A stretch of DNA of 64,000 nt, taken from positions 58,234 to 122,233 of the forward strand of contig CAVRBK010000101.1 of assembly GCA_963719025.1 (NCBI GenBank), written 5' to 3'. Shown piece by piece: positions 1 through 9,738 of the stretch. Every line of letters begins with the position of its first letter. Position 1 is the stretch's first letter. The notes under the pieces are model-generated. The model did not search any database. It worked only from the letters and a program-made list of their open reading frames with translations, and was not told where the DNA came from. The position numbers and the translations under genes are program-made. The DNA is from Thiosocius sp963719025 (GTDB lineage: Bacteria; Pseudomonadota; Gammaproteobacteria; Chromatiales; Chromatiaceae).

Positions 1-1007
1 AGTCCATCGAAGGGTCCACCGACACCGGGCACCGGTGCGCCAAGCTTCTGCAGGTACCGTGCAACGCCGGGGGTCGTCTCGACCACGCCGCGTGCCGACA
101 GGCGATTCTCGTCGGCGGCGGTCACACCCATCACCATGCGCGGCATACCCCCCACCATCCTGTTGACCAGGGTCATGCAGCCCGGTGACACCGGCACCGA
201 CTGCGCGCCGAGCGCCTGCATCACCTCGGCACTGCGGCCACTGCCGCGGCCCAGCAGGGTTGCGGTGAGCGCATCGAGTTTGATGAAGCCCTCGCCGTAG
301 CCGGTGAAGCCATGCTGGCTGATCAACTGCTGGATGGCACCACTCGACCCGAGATCGTCTGCCGGCGCCGCCTGGCCCAGCAGCAACGGCAGGTCGCGTT
401 CGAACAGGCTGTCTGCGAGCAGGCCGGCAACCGCGTGTCGGTCGTCCACCGACACCAGCAGGTCGACCTTGCCCAGGTCGATCCGGCGGTACGCCTGACC
501 CTTCAGTTCGCCGCGGATGACTGCCAGCCGGGCGCGTCTTTCGACCCGATCCAGCATTGCGTTGAGCTTTTCGGCATCGGCAATCTCGACCCGCATGGCC
601 GGCAAGACGCCGATACCGTAGATGACGGAACGGGTAACCGGCTCGATCCCCAGTTGGCGCACGGCATCGGCCGTGTCCCGACCCTCGAACTCACTGAAGA
701 TCGCCTCCATCACATCGAAGAACTGCCGTGCATTCTCTGCCATAACCGCGGTATCGGGCGATGACGCGATCTGTTCGCGGATGCGCGTAAAGGCCTGGCC
801 CTGCGCCGCCAGCTGCGCCGCATAGTGATCGGCCAGCTTGTTGCGCAAGCGGTCCGGCAGGTGCCGACTGGTCACAAACACGTAGGGCGTATCGGCAGGG
901 ACGTGCTGCAGAAGGCCCGACCCGGCCTTGTCCGGCGATTCGGTACAGGAGGCGACCAGGCCAAGCAGCAACAGCAGGGCGGCCACGGTAAGCAAACGGC
1001 GTTTCAT
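1..1007 (-). CDS. Probable outer-membrane or periplasmic lipoprotein, C-terminus outside window
   Basis: The reading frame is open from the ATG at 1007 to the window edge, giving at least 335 residues without a stop. A GGAG ribosome binding site lies just upstream. The N-terminus is a typical lipoprotein signal: KRR, a run of leucines, then a VASC lipobox with Cys21 as the lipidation site. The mature part begins with a stretch reading PADTPYVFVTSRHLP, which recalls large uncharacterised proteobacterial lipoproteins of the DUF3352 type, but I cannot assign a family with certainty. It is separated by 70 bases from the stop of aroE on the same strand, so it may be cotranscribed with it. Function unknown. 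Confidence 0.7.
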   Translation of the reverse strand, partial: MKRRLLTVAALLLLLGLVASCTESPDKAGSGLLQHVPADTPYVFVTSRHLPDRLRNKLADHYAAQLAAQGQAFTRIREQIASSPDTAVMAENARQFFDVMEAIFSEFEGRDTADAVRQLGIEPVTRSVIYGIGVLPAMRVEIADAEKLNAMLDRVERRARLAVIRGELKGQAYRRIDLGKVDLLVSVDDRHAVAGLLADSLFERDLPLLLGQAAPADDLGSSGAIQQLISQHGFTGYGEGFIKLDALTATLLGRGSGRSAEVMQALGAQSVPVSPGCMTLVNRMVGGMPRMVMGVTAADENRLSARGVVETTPGVARYLQKLGAPVPGVGGPFDG

Positions 1008-1077
1008 GTTCGATACTCCGGTATGAAAACAATAGAGACGTCAGGCACCGAGCGGTGATGCGGGAGACGCGGCGGAC

Positions 1078-1893
1078 TCATCCACCGACGCGTAACGATT
1101 CGATCACCGACCCCGTATCGGGTTGCACGCCGCGCCACAGGCGGAACGACTCGGCGGCCTGCTCGACCAGCATGCCGAGACCGTCCAGTGCGCGTGCCGC
1201 GGCATGTGCCCGCCCCCAGTCGACAAAGGCGGTTGGTCCCTGGCCGTACAGCATGTCGTAGGTCCAGCCGCCGTCCGCGAGGCAATCGTCCGGGATCGCC
1301 GGCACCTGGGCATTCAGCCCGGCCGCGGTAGCGTTGATGATCAGGTCGAAACGCTGCCCGCCCAGCTCGTCGAGACCGCCGCCGGTGACCAACGGGGTAT
1401 CCGCCAGCTCGGCAAGGTCACGCGCCTTTGACGCCGTGCGATTCGCGATCACCAGGCAGGCCGGCCGCTCACCGAGCAGGGGTTGCAAAACCCCACGCGC
1501 GGCGCCACCGGCGCCGAGCAACAGCACCCGGGCGCCGGCAAAATCGAAGCGGTGATTGCAGCCCAGATCGCGCACCAGGCCCACACCATCGGTGTTGTCG
1601 CCATACAGGCGCTTGTCACGCAGGAGCAGGGTATTCACGGCCCCCGCCGCATCGGCGCGCCCGCTGAGGTCATCGGCCAGGCGAAACGCACGCTCCTTGA
1701 ACGGCACCGTCACGTTGAGGCCAAGGCCGTCACCGGCAAAGAATTCCTCGACGTCGTCTTCGAACGCCTCCATGTCACCGAGAATGCGGCCATAGTCGAT
1801 ATCCTGCCCCGTCTGTCTGGCGAAGGCGGCGTGGATCTGTGGCGAACGGGAGTGTTCGATGGGGTTGCCGATCACGGCGTAGTAATCTGTCAT
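1078..1893 (-). CDS. aroE: Shikimate dehydrogenase (NADP+)
   Basis: AroE reduces 3-dehydroshikimate to shikimate in the aromatic amino acid pathway. The 271-residue protein has every expected motif: the shikimate-binding SRS at 15-17, the catalytic lysine K66 in NVTVPFKE, the catalytic aspartate D102 in DNTDG, the nucleotide-binding GAGGAARG, and the NRT motif that selects NADP. An upstream in-frame ATG would add 31 residues unlike the family, so I place the start at 1893, where MTDYYAVIGNP begins. Length matches the E. coli enzyme (272 aa). Confidence 0.96.
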   Translation of the reverse strand: MTDYYAVIGNPIEHSRSPQIHAAFARQTGQDIDYGRILGDMEAFEDDVEEFFAGDGLGLNVTVPFKERAFRLADDLSGRADAAGAVNTLLLRDKRLYGDNTDGVGLVRDLGCNHRFDFAGARVLLLGAGGAARGVLQPLLGERPACLVIANRTASKARDLAELADTPLVTGGGLDELGGQRFDLIINATAAGLNAQVPAIPDDCLADGGWTYDMLYGQGPTAFVDWGRAHAAARALDGLGMLVEQAAESFRLWRGVQPDTGSVIESLRVGG

Positions 1894-2139
1894 TGCGGGG
1901 CGAGCTCCCGGGATTCTGCAACGGTGCGGCATTGTACGCGCCCGTGCCGTCGATCGCCTCCCCGGGGCCGCTGCAATCAGCCGCAACAGTTCACAGCCAA
2001 CGGGCCGTAAATCGTTTGAAAAACGACGAAACTCATGCTGCCCGGGGATGAAAAGGTTTAAGGTTTAAGAATCCTGAAGCCTGGCCGCTGTCGGGTAACA
2101 CGGGTCAATACGAAAATGTTTCAATTGAAAGAGAGAGCG

Positions 2140-3120
2140 ATGCACTTCCCTATTGCCGAAAAGCGACGTTTGCAACTGCCGTTGGCGTTGCTGTCTCTTG
2201 CCTTTCTTTTTGTCGCAAGCGTGGCGGCGGAACCGCCCAGATGCCTGTTCGTATCGTCCTACCATCAGGGCTACGCCTGGTCCGACGGGGTGGAAAAGGG
2301 TCTGCGTGAAACGCTTCAGGATAAATGCGAGCTGCGCCAGTTCGACATGGACACCAAGCGCCGGAAAAACGATGCTGACAAAAAGGCCGCCGCACTGCAG
2401 GCCAAGTCGATCATCGAATCCTGGCACCCCGACGTGGTTATCACGGCCGACGACAATGCCGCGAAGTATCTGATCCAGGACCACTACAGGGACGCAAAGT
2501 TACCCTTCGTGTTCTGTGGAGTGAACTGGACGGTCAAAGAGTATGGTTTTCCTTATAGCAACGCGACCGGCATGATCGAGACAGCGCCGGTGCAGGCGAT
2601 GATCGACGAGGCCAGGGCCTTGGTCAGCGGTGCCTCGCGTGTCATGTATCTGGGTGCCCGTACGGCCACCGAGATCAAAAATGCCGCACGCGTGCGACGC
2701 GCGGTGGAGCAAGGCGGGCTGCAGTTCGAGCAACGGCTGGCCTCAAGCCAGGCGGACTGGATTGAGGCCTACCGGGCCGGACAGGACTATGACTTTGTCA
2801 TCATCGGCAGCAATGCCGGCATCCAGGATTGGGACATGGCGAAAGTGCTCGAAACCATTCTGCCGCTAACCCGCCGCCTTTCGCTCACCAGCCACGAATG
2901 GATGATGCCGATAAGCATGCTGGGCATGACCAAGGTGCCGGAGGAACAGGGCGAGTGGGCCGGGCAGGTCGCTTTGCAGATCCTCGAGGGCACCGAGCCC
3001 GGCACCATTCCGGTGATCGCGAACCGCAAATGGGATCTGTTTTTGAATCCCCGCCTGATCGAGGCTGCGGATTTCGAGCTGACACCGCAGCTCGAGGGCA
3101 AGGGAAAGATCTACCGGTGA
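2140..3120 (+). CDS. Periplasmic ABC-type substrate-binding protein (ABC_sub_bind family)
   Basis: The protein has a cleavable signal peptide (hydrophobic core at about 14-28, cleavage near VAAE) and then an alpha/beta fold of the ABC_sub_bind type, with VITADDNAAKYL and a repeated Rossmann-like layout. I choose ATG 2140 over ATG 2116 because GAAAGAGAGAG precedes 2140 and nothing convincing precedes 2116. No permease or ATPase follows. Instead a membrane GGDEF-EAL protein starts 10 bases after the stop. In such pairs the binding protein is usually thought to present a ligand to the periplasmic sensor; that role is inference here. The ligand is unknown. Confidence 0.8.
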   Translation: MHFPIAEKRRLQLPLALLSLAFLFVASVAAEPPRCLFVSSYHQGYAWSDGVEKGLRETLQDKCELRQFDMDTKRRKNDADKKAAALQAKSIIESWHPDVVITADDNAAKYLIQDHYRDAKLPFVFCGVNWTVKEYGFPYSNATGMIETAPVQAMIDEARALVSGASRVMYLGARTATEIKNAARVRRAVEQGGLQFEQRLASSQADWIEAYRAGQDYDFVIIGSNAGIQDWDMAKVLETILPLTRRLSLTSHEWMMPISMLGMTKVPEEQGEWAGQVALQILEGTEPGTIPVIANRKWDLFLNPRLIEAADFELTPQLEGKGKIYR

Positions 3121-3130
3121 TCCGCCAGAC

Positions 3131-5875
3131 ATGAAAATCCATATCCGGGAACTCAGCACGAGCAAGACCACGGCAATGCTGCTTGGTGTCCTGGTGGTGG
3201 TGCTGGTGCTGGCTGCGGCGATACGCAACGACATAGAAGGTGCAGAGGCGGCGTTTTCCGAGCTGAGCAAAGAGATCGAAACCACCCTTACGCGGCGGCT
3301 GGATGATCTGAATGCGTCGTTGCGCTCGCTCAGTGGCATGCATCACGCCATGTCGAGACTGTCGCAACAGGAGCTCTCGGCCTACGCACAGGAAATAGAA
3401 CGCAGTCACCCCTACGTGCGCGCAATCCTGCATCTGCAACTGGTTCGCGACGACCGCAAGAGCGACTACGAAGAACGTTTCCGCGAAACCGGCTACCCGA
3501 CCTTCACCGTCACCGCGCTGGGCGACGATGGCAGGCTGCAGCCGAGCCCCACGCGCGACAGCTACATGTCGCTGAGTTTCATCGAACCACTGAACCCGGG
3601 ACTGGCACGCTTTCTCGGCCTCGACCTGTATTCGCATCCGGTGCTGCGGTCTGCGCTGCTGCAGAGCATCAGCACCGGGGAGGTCAGTGCCGCACCGTCG
3701 AGCACGCTGGGGCACGATACCTTTTTGCTGTTCAAGCCGGTGTTTAAGGGATTCTTTGTACCCAGCTCGCAGGCGCAACGCCATAACCAGGTGCATGGCG
3801 CCTATGCGCTGCTGATCGATACGCCAAAATTCCTCGCCGATCTGCACGCCAGACATCCCGGCCTGGGTATCGGATTCTCGACCTGGAACAGAGGCATGCC
3901 GGTCGGCCTGTTCGACAAGCCCGCCACCCGCGCCGTCGATACGCTGGCGCGAATCCTGCCGAGCAACCGGATCGATATCGATATCGCGCTGCCCGATTCG
4001 CATTTTCGCCTCGCCCTCGAAAGCGCCGTCGACAGCGCCGCCTTTCAGCCGCAACGCTGGCTTACCCTGGTCTCGACTTTCGCCCTTCTTTACTTTGCCA
4101 TTGTCGCCGTCGTAATGACCCGTCTGCGTGCGACCGAGGAGGCAGAGGAGGCCAAGGAACAGCTTTTTCAGGAGAAGGAGCGCGCCCAGGTCACCCTGCA
4201 GTCGATTGGCGAGGCGGTCATCACGGCCGACCCCACCGGCGTGGTCGATTTCATAAACCCGGCGGCCGAACACCTCACCGGCTGGCGTGCCGAAGATGCC
4301 CATGGGCGGCACCTCAACGAGATCTTCTCCCTGGTCTCGGAGAGCGACGGCACCGCCCTGCCCGACCCGATCGCACGCGCCTTGCGCGACCACGACGAGT
4401 CGGAGGCCGCCGCCATCATGGTGCGCAGCGATGGCGCGACCATCGCCGTGATCGAGAACGCAGCGGCGATACGCGACAGCGACGGCCACTTCACCGGTGC
4501 TGTGCTGATCGTTCGTGACGTCAGCCGCGAACGCAACCTGTTGCGCGAGATGGCCTTCCAGGCCACGCATGATCCGCTGACCCGGCTGATCAACCGTCGC
4601 CAGTTCGAGCGCGAGCTCAGCGCCGTGGTCGATGATGCCCTCCACTCCGGCAACCAGCATGCACTGATGTACATCGACCTGGACCAGTTCAAGGCGATCA
4701 ACGACAGCTCCGGACACATGGCCGGCGATCAGTTGCTCAAGCAGGTCGCCAGCCACCTCAGCGAAAACATTCGTCGCCTCGATCGCCTGGCACGCCTGGG
4801 TGGTGACGAATTTGGCGTCCTGCTACGCGACTGTTCGATCGCGAAGTCCCTCGAGGTGGCCGAGGCCCTGCGCCACGAGGTGAAAAGCCTGCGCCTGCAT
4901 TGGGAGGACAAGACCTTCCGCATCAGCCTGAGTATCGGTGTGGTCTCGATCAGCAGGCAGAGCGGCAGCATCGACGAGGTACTGCGGGCAGCCGATGCCG
5001 CCTGTTACGTCGCCAAGGACCAGGGACGCAACCGGGTACATTACTATCAGCCGGATGATGAGATGCTGGCGCAGCGCAGCAGTGATATGCAGTGGCTGCA
5101 ACGGCTGCGCGAGGCGATCGACAACGACCAGCTTGTGCTGTTCGGACAGCCCATCTTCCCGCTCGGCAACGCCAACCCGCACCCGCAGATGTGCGAGTTG
5201 CTGGTGCGCATGACCGACAGCGACGGGCGCATCATTCCACCGATGACCTTCATCCCCGCCGCCGAGCGCTTCAACCTGATGTTCGACCTAGACCTGTGGG
5301 TAGTCGGACAGGCCTTCCGGCAACTCGCCGCATTGTGGCGGCAGACACCGGATGATCCGCGGATTTTCACCATCAACCTGTCCGGGCAGTCGCTCGATCA
5401 CCCCGATCTGGGCAAGGCCATCGAGGAGCTACAGGCCAAACAGGCGATCAAGCCGCACCGTATCTGCTTTGAGATTACCGAGACCAGTGTCATTGCCAAC
5501 ATGGACCGCGCGCTCAGCCTGATGGATGGACTGCGTCGACGCGGCTTTCTGTTTGCGCTCGACGACTTCGGCACCGGCCTGAGTTCATTCGCCTACCTGA
5601 AAAAACTGCCGGTCGATTATCTGAAAATCGACGGTGAGTTCGTCCGCGATATTCTCCAGGATCCGGTGGACAAGGCGATGGTCGACACCATCCGCCGCAT
5701 CGGCGGCGTGCTCGGAATGACAACCGTCGCCGAGGCCATTGAAGACGCGGAGACCTGCGAACTGCTGACCGCGATGGGCATAGACTACGGGCAGGGATAC
5801 CACCTGGCCAAACCGGCGCCGGGCAGCATCCAGCCCGTGCGGTCCAACATCGTGACGCTGCCACGCCGCGGTTGA
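3131..5875 (+). CDS. CHASE-PAS-GGDEF-EAL membrane protein (c-di-GMP synthesis/breakdown)
   Basis: This 914-residue inner-membrane protein has a first membrane helix at about 14-32, a periplasmic CHASE-like sensor to about 300, a second helix at about 311-329, a PAS domain, then GGDEF and EAL domains. GGDEF is intact at 557-561 with an RRLD inhibitory site five residues before it, so cyclase activity and product inhibition are expected. The EAL signature reads ELL at 689-691. The other catalytic motifs (ITET, DDFGTG, KID, GQGYHLAKP) are present, so phosphodiesterase activity remains possible. It forms an operon with the binding protein just upstream, suggesting ligand-controlled c-di-GMP turnover. 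Confidence 0.9.
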   Translation: MKIHIRELSTSKTTAMLLGVLVVVLVLAAAIRNDIEGAEAAFSELSKEIETTLTRRLDDLNASLRSLSGMHHAMSRLSQQELSAYAQEIERSHPYVRAILHLQLVRDDRKSDYEERFRETGYPTFTVTALGDDGRLQPSPTRDSYMSLSFIEPLNPGLARFLGLDLYSHPVLRSALLQSISTGEVSAAPSSTLGHDTFLLFKPVFKGFFVPSSQAQRHNQVHGAYALLIDTPKFLADLHARHPGLGIGFSTWNRGMPVGLFDKPATRAVDTLARILPSNRIDIDIALPDSHFRLALESAVDSAAFQPQRWLTLVSTFALLYFAIVAVVMTRLRATEEAEEAKEQLFQEKERAQVTLQSIGEAVITADPTGVVDFINPAAEHLTGWRAEDAHGRHLNEIFSLVSESDGTALPDPIARALRDHDESEAAAIMVRSDGATIAVIENAAAIRDSDGHFTGAVLIVRDVSRERNLLREMAFQATHDPLTRLINRRQFERELSAVVDDALHSGNQHALMYIDLDQFKAINDSSGHMAGDQLLKQVASHLSENIRRLDRLARLGGDEFGVLLRDCSIAKSLEVAEALRHEVKSLRLHWEDKTFRISLSIGVVSISRQSGSIDEVLRAADAACYVAKDQGRNRVHYYQPDDEMLAQRSSDMQWLQRLREAIDNDQLVLFGQPIFPLGNANPHPQMCELLVRMTDSDGRIIPPMTFIPAAERFNLMFDLDLWVVGQAFRQLAALWRQTPDDPRIFTINLSGQSLDHPDLGKAIEELQAKQAIKPHRICFEITETSVIANMDRALSLMDGLRRRGFLFALDDFGTGLSSFAYLKKLPVDYLKIDGEFVRDILQDPVDKAMVDTIRRIGGVLGMTTVAEAIEDAETCELLTAMGIDYGQGYHLAKPAPGSIQPVRSNIVTLPRRG

Positions 5876-5887
5876 GCGTCGCGCTCA
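5873..5887. terminator. Short hairpin between two convergent stop codons
   Basis: The sequence TGAGCG-TCG-CGCTCA forms a 6-bp stem spanning the stop codons of the GGDEF-EAL gene and the convergent HPP gene. There is no T tract, so a role in termination is only possible. Confidence 0.25.
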
Positions 5888-6458
5888 GTCCCAGCGTTCG
5901 GGGTAGCTGCCGCGGTCCAGCAGGTTGTTGCTGAACAACGCGACCAGCAACAGAATCAGCGAGCCGATCAGCACCGGGAACACATATCCCCAACCGAGAC
6001 CATGCACCGCGTCGGTGCCGATCACCGCGATCAGGGCGGTCGCACCCCCCGGCGGATGGATCGTGCGCGTCACCATCATCAACGCAATCGCCGTGGCGAC
6101 GGCGGTCGCCTCCTGTACCACCAGGATATCGGGCAGATAGCGGTAGCAGGCCACACCAACTACGGCCGAGATCAGATGGCCGCCGATCAGGTTGCGTGGC
6201 TGCGAAAACGGGGCACGCGGCGCGCCGAAGACCAGCACGGCCGAGGCACCGAAGGAGCCGATGACCAGCAACTGCAGACGCGGCAGCAACTCCACCACGA
6301 CAGCCAGCAACGCGATCCCGAGGAACGCGCCCAGCCATGCCGCAATGATGTGCGCCGGGCCGATGCGCCGCCCATGGCCGTGCGGTTTGAAATCACGGGT
6401 TCGTGCATGCGCCGGATGATCGGCGTCCGCGATCTCCGATTTGGCATCCGCCCCCCCG

Positions 6459-6466
<8 letters not shown>
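5885..6466 (-). CDS. HPP family integral membrane protein
   Basis: The 193-residue protein carries the family-defining HPPGGATAL motif and about four to five membrane helices after a polar, histidine-rich N-terminus of some 35 residues. HPP proteins are predicted membrane proteins; members have been linked to nitrite transport in plant and cyanobacterial plastid-type systems, but substrates in proteobacteria are mostly unknown. Its start codon overlaps the last codons of hemB by 8 bases, so the two are translationally coupled and probably cotranscribed. Convergent with the GGDEF-EAL gene on its other side. Confidence 0.85.
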
Positions 6467-7474
<1,008 letters not shown>

Positions 7475-7512
7475 CGCGTGGTCCGTGTCACTGCATCGAT
7501 CCGCCAGTTTAA

Positions 7513-7839
7513 CCTGCAAATAGCACCAGTATCCGGGATGATCGCGCCGGGCAGGTGCGATTGGACGCCGCGCTGGAGCAAAAACCATAGCCGTAGCTAT
7601 GGTTTGAGTGACAAATCCGCCCGGAGCGGATTTGGACAGGTGAAACCTGGCCCGCAGGGCGATGCACAGGGAAGTGCAACGCAACGGCAAGTGCGAGCGT
7701 GCCTGACCAAGCGAGGGCCCGGATAGACCACAGGCGAGTGGCACGCTGTATCCGTGTTGCGTTACGACGATTTCGGAGTTTGTCGCATCCGTTGCGGGTC
7801 AAACGAATCCGCTTGGGATCGACTGGTGCAATTTGCAGG
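7513..7839. mobile_element. 327-bp MITE-like element, copy 1
   Basis: This element is about 95% identical by eye to 43691-44017, with exactly the same length. Its ends are inverted repeats: cctgcaaat(t/a)gcaccagt on the left and actggtgcaatttgcagg on the right. Inside are two perfect hairpins: AAACCATAGC-CGTA-GCTATGGTTT at 7582-7605 and CAAATCCGC-CCGGA-GCGGATTTG at 7612-7634. It has no plausible transposase gene. Flanking tetranucleotides (ttaa/ttag) match at three of four positions, so a target duplication is uncertain. It sits between algR and hemB. Confidence 0.8.
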
Positions 7840-7859
7840 TTAGCGTTTAACACCCGGCC

Positions 7860-8582
7860 TCAATCCCGGCGGCGCAGTACCTGGCGCACTTCCGGGGCAT
7901 GCCGCCGGCTCACCTCGACCGACTCGTCACAGCCCTCGAGCAGCAGCACAAGCCTGCCGTCGGCGAGCCGCCGCAGCTCGCGCATCTTTTGCGGCGCGAC
8001 CAGCGCGTTGCGGTGCACCCGCAGGAAGGCATCCGGCAGACGCTCCTCGACGGCGCGCAACGATTCCTCGGTGAGCGCCATGCCACCGGGATGCCACACC
8101 TCGACATACTTGCTGTCGGCGCGCAGAAAGATCACGTCGGCAGCAGCGACTCGTACGATACCGCCACGATAGGTGGCACTGATGAAAGCGCTGGACGACG
8201 CCAGCGCCTGCTGCTGGTCCTGGGTCAATGCAGCGGCCTTGAGCAGGGCCCGTTGCAGCCGTTCGGGCCGGACCGGCTTGAGCAGGTAATCGATGGCGTT
8301 GGCCTCGAACGCCGCCAGCGCATGCTCGTCGTAGGCGGTCACAAACACCACCGCGGGTGCTCGTTGCCGGGCCGCCAATGCCAGCGCCGCCTCGATCCCG
8401 TCCATGCCCGGCATGCGGATATCGAGCAGAACCAGGTCAACCGTCTCGCGTTCGCAACAGGCGATCACCTCGTGCCCATTGGCTGCCTCGCCGACCAGGC
8501 GATAACCCGCCCCCGCGTCGCCCAGCAGCGCGGCGAGGCGCGCGCGTGCGGGGGCCTCGTCATCGGCGATCAGCACGTTCAC
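7860..8582 (-). CDS. algR: LytTR-family response regulator, AlgR-like
   Basis: The 240-residue protein has an N-terminal receiver domain with acidic pocket D7/D8 and phosphoacceptor D54 in LLDIRMPGMDG, and a C-terminal LytTR DNA-binding domain (FLRADSKYVEVW, FLRVHRNALV). It pairs with the histidine kinase gene just upstream: the GTG start overlaps the kinase stop as GTGA. Divergent argH beyond the kinase is the order seen at fimS-algR in Pseudomonas aeruginosa, where AlgR controls alginate and type IV pilus genes. Orthology rests on domain plus context; the target genes here are unknown. In Pseudomonas hemC follows algR; here a MITE-like element and hemB follow. Confidence 0.85.
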   Translation of the reverse strand: MNVLIADDEAPARARLAALLGDAGAGYRLVGEAANGHEVIACCERETVDLVLLDIRMPGMDGIEAALALAARQRAPAVVFVTAYDEHALAAFEANAIDYLLKPVRPERLQRALLKAAALTQDQQQALASSSAFISATYRGGIVRVAAADVIFLRADSKYVEVWHPGGMALTEESLRAVEERLPDAFLRVHRNALVAPQKMRELRRLADGRLVLLLEGCDESVEVSRRHAPEVRQVLRRRD

Positions 8583-9601
8583 GGCATATCCGCCGGAAAG
8601 TGCAGGCGTACCTGGTAACAGCCGTCGACCCGCCCGACGACCATCCCGGCGTCGCCGCCGAACGCCGCGTCGAGGCGCTCGCGCACGTTGTCCTGCGCCA
8701 TCTGGTTACCCGGCCGCAGGCGCTCGACCGGTTCATCCGGGAGCGTGTTGCGCACCGCCAGGTTGACCACGCCATCGCGGAAGCGACCGCTGATCGTGAT
8801 CAGCCCGCCACCCGTCGCGGGCTCTACACCGTGGTAGACCGCGTTTTCCAGCAAGGGCTGCAGCAGCATGCCCGGCAAGCGGATATCGCCCGGCAGATCA
8901 TCGATATCCCACGCCACCTGCAGGCGTTCGCCAAGGCGCTGCGCCTCGATCCTCAGGTAGCCGCGGGCGAGCTCGAATTCATGCTCCAGGGTCGACCGGG
9001 TGCCGGCATCCGCCAGGGTGGCCCGAAACAGATCCGACAGATCCTGTACCACCTGCTCGGCCAGATCGGCATCGACACGGGTCAGGCTGGCAATCGTATT
9101 CATACTGTTGAACAGGAAATGCGGACGGATGCGCGCCTGCAGGGCCTGCAGGCGCGCACGCGACTCGGCCAGCTCGCGCTGCCGCTCGCGGTGTTGTTCG
9201 TACAGGTAGCGCAACAGCACGGCACCGACGATGCCGGCGATCGCCAGGTGATGCAGCAAGGCCTGGACAGTCGGCGACGCGGTCGGCAGGCCCAGCACCC
9301 AGGCCACCCAGAACACCAGCGCCGTGATCAGCAGAATGATGCACCAGGCAAGCACCCCGGCCAGCGTATGCGAGAGCCGCCCCAGTGGCCGGCGCAGCAT
9401 ACAAAACAAGGCACTGACGGTGAGCACGACCCACTGGATATACAGCGAGCGCAGGCTCAGTTCGGCCCAGAACTGGTCGACCCGTGGGAAGGCCCCCAGG
9501 GTCAACACGATCGCCAGCAACTCGGCGCTGATGACCACGCCGAAGACCATGCGGATAGCACAAAAGTTGGGCAGAAATGCGCGCTGCGGAGTGGCCGACA
9601 T
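8579..9601 (-). CDS. algZ: LytS/AlgZ-type sensor histidine kinase
   Basis: The 340-residue protein has about four membrane helices in residues 15-135, then a short coiled segment and the His_kinase motif RPHFLFNSMNTI with the phosphorylated H161. The ATP-binding part shows the N box (LLENAVYHG) and the NVRERLDAAFGG region. This is the architecture of AlgZ/FimS and LytS kinases, which lack a large periplasmic sensor. It overlaps the response regulator gene by 4 bases, so the two form a two-component operon. Its start faces argH across a 137-bp divergent promoter region. Confidence 0.87.
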   Translation of the reverse strand: MSATPQRAFLPNFCAIRMVFGVVISAELLAIVLTLGAFPRVDQFWAELSLRSLYIQWVVLTVSALFCMLRRPLGRLSHTLAGVLAWCIILLITALVFWVAWVLGLPTASPTVQALLHHLAIAGIVGAVLLRYLYEQHRERQRELAESRARLQALQARIRPHFLFNSMNTIASLTRVDADLAEQVVQDLSDLFRATLADAGTRSTLEHEFELARGYLRIEAQRLGERLQVAWDIDDLPGDIRLPGMLLQPLLENAVYHGVEPATGGGLITISGRFRDGVVNLAVRNTLPDEPVERLRPGNQMAQDNVRERLDAAFGGDAGMVVGRVDGCYQVRLHFPADMP

Positions 9602-9701
9602 GCCTGCAGTATAGGTAAAGCGATACGCCTTCCCCAGCGCGGCAAGGCGCCAATCCGCTTCAGCCGCGCCGCCATTGCGGCAATTGAGTGCCCAAGGCCC
9701 C

Positions 9702-9707
9702 TATAAT
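9702..9707 (+). promoter_or_regulatory. Candidate -10 element for argH
   Basis: A perfect TATAAT lies 31 bases before the argH ATG, which would give a short leader of about 25 bases. No good -35 at standard spacing is visible; TTGCGG at 9675-9680 is too far away. Confidence 0.45.
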
Positions 9708-9738
9708 CACGGCTTCGTTGCTGAACGGTTTCCATCCG

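Noticed and set aside
2885..4756. 623-codon minus-strand open frame opposite the GGDEF-EAL gene
   Set aside because: The plus-strand frame has complete domain motifs; the antisense translation has no domain and no ribosome binding site.
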